NCBI GenBank assembly: GCA_002366725.1
Contig: DFBT01000083.1
Location: 3,218-38,405, forward strand
DNA: 35,188 nucleotides
Origin: Caldifarciminota bacterium UBA3073
GTDB lineage: Bacteria; Hydrothermota; UBA3073
Direction: 5' to 3'
The first letter of the stretch is position 1. Every line of letters begins with the position of its first letter. The notes under the pieces were generated by a model, which saw only the letters and a list, made by a program, of their open reading frames with translations, did no database searches and was not told the origin of the DNA. A program made the translations under genes and the position numbers. Positions 31,802 to 35,188 of this stretch are shown in pieces.

Positions 31802-33109
31802 CTATTTAAATTTACTGGAATTTTTTAAATAGGCGGCGATCGCCTCACCAGCCTTTTTACCTTCGGCAACTGACTGAACAACGGTTCTTCCCTCCTTCGA
31901 AATGATTATATCCCCACCGGCAAATACTCCCTTCTTTGAAGTCATCATATCTTTATTCACCACCAGGTATCCTCTGCGAGTTTTCAAGCCTTTAAATAGC
32001 AAACTGGGCTCTGGTGCCTGTCCAATTGCCTCAATTACGGCATCTCCAACCAGGGTTAAGTTGCTTCCCTTAATTTTAACTGCGTTGTCCGGGAGAAACC
32101 TTCCCGGGATTTTCCAATCGATCTTTATCGCCTTCAGTCCGGCAACCTTTCCGTCCTTACCGATGATTCTCAGGGGCATGAATCTTGTATGTATGTTTAT
32201 TCCCTCATTTTGCGCCCGTTCTATCTCTTCCCTGAATGCGGGAAGCTCATTTGGGGCTTCCAGACAGACCAAATCGACATGCCTTGCTCCAACCCTTAAA
32301 GCAGAGCATGCGCAGTCCATTGCCACACTCCCCCCACCGATCACAATTACTCTTTCACCAATCACCACTTTTTTGGGATTCTCATTTACCTCTTCTAAGA
32401 ATTTCACCCCCTCCACAACTCCCTTCAACTTCTCGCCTGGAATTCCACAGAACATCGGTTTGCCCAATCCAACCCCGATAAATACCGCCCTAAAGCCCGA
32501 ATTAAGTACATCGTCGAGACTATCAACCACTGTCCCTTTCCTGGCTTTAACCCCCAATTTCTTAATATAGTTTATTTCCTGTTTAACTACCCTTTTGGGA
32601 AGTCGATAGGCGGGAATTCCATAGGTCAAAACACCGCCCAACCTTTCTCTCCTCTCAAAGATCGTCACCTCAAATCCGCGTGTTGCCAGTTCTGCTGCAC
32701 AGGAAAGTCCCGCAGGTCCCGAACCGATCACCACCACCTTGGTCTTATTTTTCTTGATTGTGGGAGATAATTTGTGTTTTGCCGTGTATTCTTTCTCTGC
32801 CACAAATCTCTGCAAATCTCCAATTTTTATTGGGGTGGAGAGTTCGGTGTTTGAGCATTCTTTTTCACACAACACCTCTCGGGGGCAAACAATTCCGCAA
32901 ACCCCGGGTAAGATATTATTTTCCTTAATCAAATCCATTGAGTGGCGGAAATTTTCAAACTTAATTGCCCTGATGAATTTTTTGACATCGATCCCCGCCG
33001 GACAACCTTTATTACAAGGTGCATCCTCACATAAAAGACATCTGGATGCCTCAAGTACCGCCTGGGTTTGGGTCATTACCGGTTTCGTTTCCTTAAAACT
33101 TAATTTCAT
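31802..33109 (-). CDS. preT: PreT-like NAD(P)-dependent flavoprotein oxidoreductase
   Basis: The 435-residue protein is of the glutamate-synthase small-subunit type. The N-terminus holds two cysteine sets for Fe-S clusters (C24, C27, C32, C36 and C71, C75, C81, C85), followed by an FAD-binding GSGPAGLSCAAE (129-140), FERRERLGGVLTYGIP, a second nucleotide-binding VIGGGSVAMDCACSA near residue 256, and the closing FAGGDII ... TVVQSVAEGKKAGEAI. It passes electrons between NAD(P)H and a partner; next to preA this is most likely the PreT half of a dihydropyrimidine dehydrogenase-like complex. A GltD role is less likely because no glutamate synthase large subunit is nearby. It is probably the first gene of the cluster, but no convincing promoter was seen. 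Confidence 0.88.
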   Translation of the reverse strand: MKLSFKETKPVMTQTQAVLEASRCLLCEDAPCNKGCPAGIDVKKFIRAIKFENFRHSMDLIKENNILPGVCGIVCPREVLCEKECSNTELSTPIKIGDLQRFVAEKEYTAKHKLSPTIKKNKTKVVVIGSGPAGLSCAAELATRGFEVTIFERRERLGGVLTYGIPAYRLPKRVVKQEINYIKKLGVKARKGTVVDSLDDVLNSGFRAVFIGVGLGKPMFCGIPGEKLKGVVEGVKFLEEVNENPKKVVIGERVIVIGGGSVAMDCACSALRVGARHVDLVCLEAPNELPAFREEIERAQNEGINIHTRFMPLRIIGKDGKVAGLKAIKIDWKIPGRFLPDNAVKIKGSNLTLVGDAVIEAIGQAPEPSLLFKGLKTRRGYLVVNKDMMTSKKGVFAGGDIIISKEGRTVVQSVAEGKKAGEAIAAYLKNSSKFK

Positions 33110-33259
33110 ATTTCCTCTTACTTCCTGATTGAGTTAACTGTTTCGCACCGGGAGTGTCTGCAATTCAGATATTAAGCCCTTATTGTCCCCGCGCATGAAT
33201 TCATCATGAGTGACATTGAGATTAATGCCAGGCCGAGAAGGCTTTTTTCAGCCAACATG

Positions 33260-34036
33260 CTATTTTACCTCTTTACCCATAATGTTCGTGAACCTTTTAT
33301 TACTTATTGGATGGTCTGCAATCACTTTTCCATTGTATACTATGCAGAAGGTTCCAAACGCGCATGGGCTTTTCTGGGCTTCCTTGCAATTTTTTAAGTC
33401 TATTATACTTGGCTTTATGCCGTATATCTTCTCTGCAGTTTCACTCATTTCTCTAACATTTTTTACTGAGTAAGGGCATTGGTCTGCTCTAATTATCGTT
33501 AGACCTTTGCCATATTGACTTAGTCTTTTTTCCCAATCTCCTTTGAATTTGGGTGTGGGTGCGTTTTTGTTGAATTTTTTCACAAGTAACTCAAAATCAG
33601 GTGGCGCTTTATCCACAACCTCAAAACCGTTTTTTACGAATAATTCCTTACCCGCCATAAACGAGCCTTTACGAGTTATCACAGCAACCCCATGCAAATT
33701 TTCCTTTCTAGCATCTTTTAGACATTCATCCACTAAAAGCGAAGCATAACCTTTTCCTTTATAAGCACTTTTAGAACCAACAAAGACACAATGAATGAAC
33801 ATGTATCCACTTGCTTCAACCGGTCTCCAGCAATATTCACCTGGAATGTATTCAATCATGCCCTGCGTTCCATCCTTATCTGAGTACAATGTTTTAATTT
33901 TCATACCTTCCGGAAAGCGGTCTTTTAGCCACTCAATCTTTTCCGGGTATCCTTCTCGCTTAATATTTTTGTACCCGCAAACCCCGTATTTAAGAATATT
34001 TTCTGCATTTGTGTCAATTATCTCTATATTATTCAT
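33260..34036 (-). CDS. GNAT acetyltransferase with YoaP-like C-terminal domain
   Basis: The 258-residue protein has an N-terminal GNAT domain with the acetyl-CoA loop KGKGYASLLVDECL near residues 94-107 and a later FVKNGFEVVDKAPPDFELLVKKF. The C-terminal third contains RADQCPYSVKNVREMSETAE and CAFGTFCIVYNGKVIADHPISNKRF, a thioredoxin-like segment matching the YoaP-type extension. The acceptor substrate is unknown. A strong promoter lies 340 bases upstream, and the intervening leader is filled with repeats and hairpins. It stands alone between preT and the Nudix gene. Confidence 0.85.
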   Translation of the reverse strand: MNNIEIIDTNAENILKYGVCGYKNIKREGYPEKIEWLKDRFPEGMKIKTLYSDKDGTQGMIEYIPGEYCWRPVEASGYMFIHCVFVGSKSAYKGKGYASLLVDECLKDARKENLHGVAVITRKGSFMAGKELFVKNGFEVVDKAPPDFELLVKKFNKNAPTPKFKGDWEKRLSQYGKGLTIIRADQCPYSVKNVREMSETAEKIYGIKPSIIDLKNCKEAQKSPCAFGTFCIVYNGKVIADHPISNKRFTNIMGKEVK

Positions 34037-34260
34037 ATTTTATCTCCTTAAATCATGAGCTAATAAAAATTAAAGCTTTGTGTTGTATAATTCCAGAATA
34101 TGCATTAACCACGCCTGTCTGCCGGTAGGCAGGGATAAGCACAGATCATATAAGAATTATTTAGATTGCGGGTTTTCACCTTTTGGGTGAAAAGATGGTT
34201 CTTATTTAATTATTGTCCATACGGATGCTGTGCATAAGTTCTTTATTTGCAAATATCTTG

Positions 34261-34310
34261 CCTGCCTGCGGTAGGTAGGTGATAATCTTGCCTGCCTGCC
34301 GGTAGGCAGG
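34261..34310. repeat. two palindrome copies in tandem (30-bp period)
   Basis: CCTGCCTGCGGTAGGTAGG (34261-34279, degenerate) and CCTGCCTGCCGGTAGGCAGG (34291-34310) are each preceded by ATCTTG with a 30-base period. They belong to the same dispersed palindrome family as the copy at 1093. Confidence 0.75.
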
Positions 34311-34315
34311 TGTAA

Positions 34316-34370
34316 TCCCTGCCCTGTGAAATAAATTATTTCACGGGGTGAATGGTTTCTTAACGCATAA
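34316..34370. repeat. dispersed hairpin repeat, copy 2 (inverted relative to 3005-3059)
   Basis: CCCTGTGAAATAA (34322-34334) and TTATTTCACGGGG (34336-34348) form a stem with one mismatch. The reverse complement of the whole unit matches 3005-3059 with about three mismatches in 55 bases. In both places the repeat lies in the leader between a perfect sigma70-type promoter and its gene. Confidence 0.75.
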
Positions 34371-34379
34371 TTTGGGATA

Positions 34380-34408
34380 ATTATATAGCACAATCTCGGT
34401 TTTGTCAA
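34380..34408 (-). promoter_or_regulatory. sigma70-type promoter upstream of the GNAT gene
   Basis: On the minus strand: TTGACA (34403-34408), 17-bp spacer, TATAAT (34380-34385). The nearest downstream gene starts at 34036, which implies a leader of about 340 bases. Confidence 0.75.
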
Positions 34409-34583
34409 GGTAAAAATCAGAAAGGAGGTGTTGTGGATCGTGGAAACCCCATCTGTTATTTGCGCTGCAAAAACGAACTTTTTAAAAAATCGTTACTTGA
34501 CTACTGGTCCCTACGGATCCGCATGGACAGACAGGCAGCAGGTAGATATGTGTTATATGAAGTTGCGCAATGCTTTAATTATT

Positions 34584-35033
34584 TTATTCAATATATTTAT
34601 AAAGTATTTCCACTTTATTTTTTGACTCTTTTTTGTTTTTTAGTTGCATCAATAATTTTTTTGTAAAACTATTTAAATTATAATTCTCGATTTCATCAAG
34701 GTCAACCCATCTATATTCCTGTGATTCCTCATTTAAGATAACATCATATGAATCTGTTTTACATTGATAATCTATAAAAATAAAATGTTTCTTTTCATGA
34801 AATGAATTATTGTAAATGCATTCTTCTAAACCGATCAATTCTATATCATATACATTCAGTCCTGTTTCTTCTAATATTTCTCTTCTCAAAGCATCTTCCA
34901 TTTTTTCTCCCAGTTCAATATGTCCACCGGGAAGCACATATTTATTATTCCATTTTTGAGATTTACATAAAAGAATCTTTCCTTCAGGGTTAAATATTAC
35001 AGCTCCAACGGTGGGTTCTGGATATTTATTCAT
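34584..35033 (-). CDS. Nudix hydrolase
   Basis: The 149-residue protein carries the Nudix box G-x5-E-x7-REILEETGL (GGHIELGEKMEDALRREILEETGL read in two parts, about residues 36-59). It should hydrolyse a nucleoside diphosphate linked to another group, with magnesium. Strands TVGAVIFNPEGKILLCKS and the late EYRWVDLDEIENY fit the fold. The substrate cannot be assigned. The A/T-rich codon use is somewhat higher than in the neighbouring genes, which could mean recent acquisition. It begins behind its own promoter-like sequence near 35147-35174. Confidence 0.88.
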   Translation of the reverse strand: MNKYPEPTVGAVIFNPEGKILLCKSQKWNNKYVLPGGHIELGEKMEDALRREILEETGLNVYDIELIGLEECIYNNSFHEKKHFIFIDYQCKTDSYDVILNEESQEYRWVDLDEIENYNLNSFTKKLLMQLKNKKESKNKVEILYKYIE

Positions 35034-35146
35034 TATTTTACTCCTTACTATACTTATTAAAGGCGTAATTTCATATAGTGGCTCGCGTGTTTGCGAAGTC
35101 CGTCACTTTTGAACTATGGAAATTACGATTACTCGACTCATAAACT

Positions 35147-35174
35147 ATTCTACACTGATAATGCATTTTGTCAA
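35147..35174 (-). promoter_or_regulatory. probable promoter of the Nudix gene
   Basis: On the minus strand: TTGACA (35169-35174), 16-bp spacer, TAGAAT (35147-35152). The leader to the ATG at 35033 would be about 107 bases. It is weaker than the other promoters because of the -10 and spacing. Confidence 0.6.
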
Positions 35175-35188
35175 GAAAAGAACTCAAA

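Larger units (their letters stand above)
34037..34583. other. 547-base repeat-filled leader and spacer
   Basis: The gap holds a palindromic 20-mer (34114-34133), an ATTTAGAT/CACCTTTTGGGTG short inverted repeat (34178-34192), TGTCCATACGGAT (34214-34226), two 30-bp-spaced palindrome copies (34261-34280 and 34291-34310), the hairpin repeat 34316-34370, the GNAT promoter (34380-34408), and an AAAGGAGGTG sequence (34421-34430) on the plus strand. Short GTG frames follow that Shine-Dalgarno-like sequence (34433-34666 and 34440-34625), but neither resembles a known protein, and both run into the Nudix gene. Confidence 0.6.

Noticed and set aside
31802..33109. Assignment as glutamate synthase small subunit (gltD)
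   Set aside because: No gltB-type gene is nearby and preA lies directly downstream, so the PreT role is preferred.
34433..34666. Plus-strand GTG frame after AAAGGAGGTG
   Set aside because: The ribosome-like site is good, but the 77 residues match nothing I know, a second frame uses the same site, and the end runs antisense into the Nudix gene.
1..35188. tRNA or rRNA genes
   Set aside because: No cloverleaf-like sequence with a GGTTCRANNC T-loop outside coding regions and no rRNA core sequence was seen by eye; a covariance-model scan would be decisive.

Overview
The window looks like a chromosomal segment of an uncultured, diderm, probably anaerobic bacterium. Evidence for an outer membrane is a phosphate-porin-like barrel with a C-terminal Phe and a 987-residue outer-membrane-type protein. 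The gene content (archaeal-type adenosine-specific kinase, PurS-PurL fusion, lone AmrS radical-SAM enzyme, M42 peptidase, nickel lactate racemase family, PreT/PreA/SsnA nucleobase cluster) and the many intergenic short repeats resemble candidate-phylum genomes of the WOR-3/Hydrothermae/Cloacimonadota kind. That placement is an impression, not a demonstrated assignment. No tRNA, rRNA, CRISPR array, phage gene or transposase was found.

Layout. 1-228: a 15-bp tandem repeat and a small hairpin element flanked by a 9-bp direct repeat. 229-966: MBL hydrolase from a leaderless-looking promoter. 1098-2988 (minus): acpS, adenosine-specific kinase, and an inositol-monophosphatase gene broken by one in-frame UAG at a conserved Trp position. 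3400-7440 (plus): purL and larA. 7643-8716 (minus): M42 peptidase. 8885-12931 (plus): amrS and a giant outer-membrane-type protein. 13301-15534 (plus): sugar-nucleotide epimerase, small secreted protein, and a macro-domain gene whose 5' end is tandemly duplicated. 15535-16474: repeat-rich gap. 16475-18282 (plus): DUF2089, DUF4097 and SHOCT-like genes that share one helical hairpin. 18316-27276 (minus): a complete phosphate-starvation locus. 27523-33109 (minus): preT, a GxxExxY remnant, preA, ssnA and a threonine-synthase-like gene. 33260-35033 (minus): a GNAT/YoaP-like protein and a Nudix hydrolase.

The most coherent system is the phosphate locus. A perfect 11-bp-period Pho box (four TTAAYA repeats, then 9 bp, then TATACT) sits right after the terminator of the thrC-like gene and points into porin - pstS - mgsA - PHP phosphoesterase - pstC - pstA - pstB - phoU. 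After phoU, phoB and phoR follow with their own sigma70-type promoter. The unusual part is the pair inserted between pstS and pstC. Methylglyoxal synthase is a phosphate-inhibited enzyme that releases Pi from DHAP. The PHP protein is a likely phosphoesterase. Their start and stop codons overlap with each other and nearly abut pstC. This suggests phosphate scavenging by import and by internal release under one switch. Two long hairpins separate pstS from mgsA.

A second group worth attention is the DUF2089/DUF4097/SHOCT trio, related to the YvlB/LiaX envelope-stress families. A third is the PreT-PreA-SsnA-PLP-enzyme cluster, which looks like a split version of the YgfK-SsnA-DpaL anaerobic purine-breakdown set.

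Transcription signals are unusually clear. Several intergenic regions carry TTGACA/TTGACT, a 17-bp spacer and TATAAT, often preceded by TGTGT. Three of these lie only 7-9 bp from the ATG, which implies leaderless mRNAs. Several others drive long 5' leaders filled with dispersed hairpin repeats.
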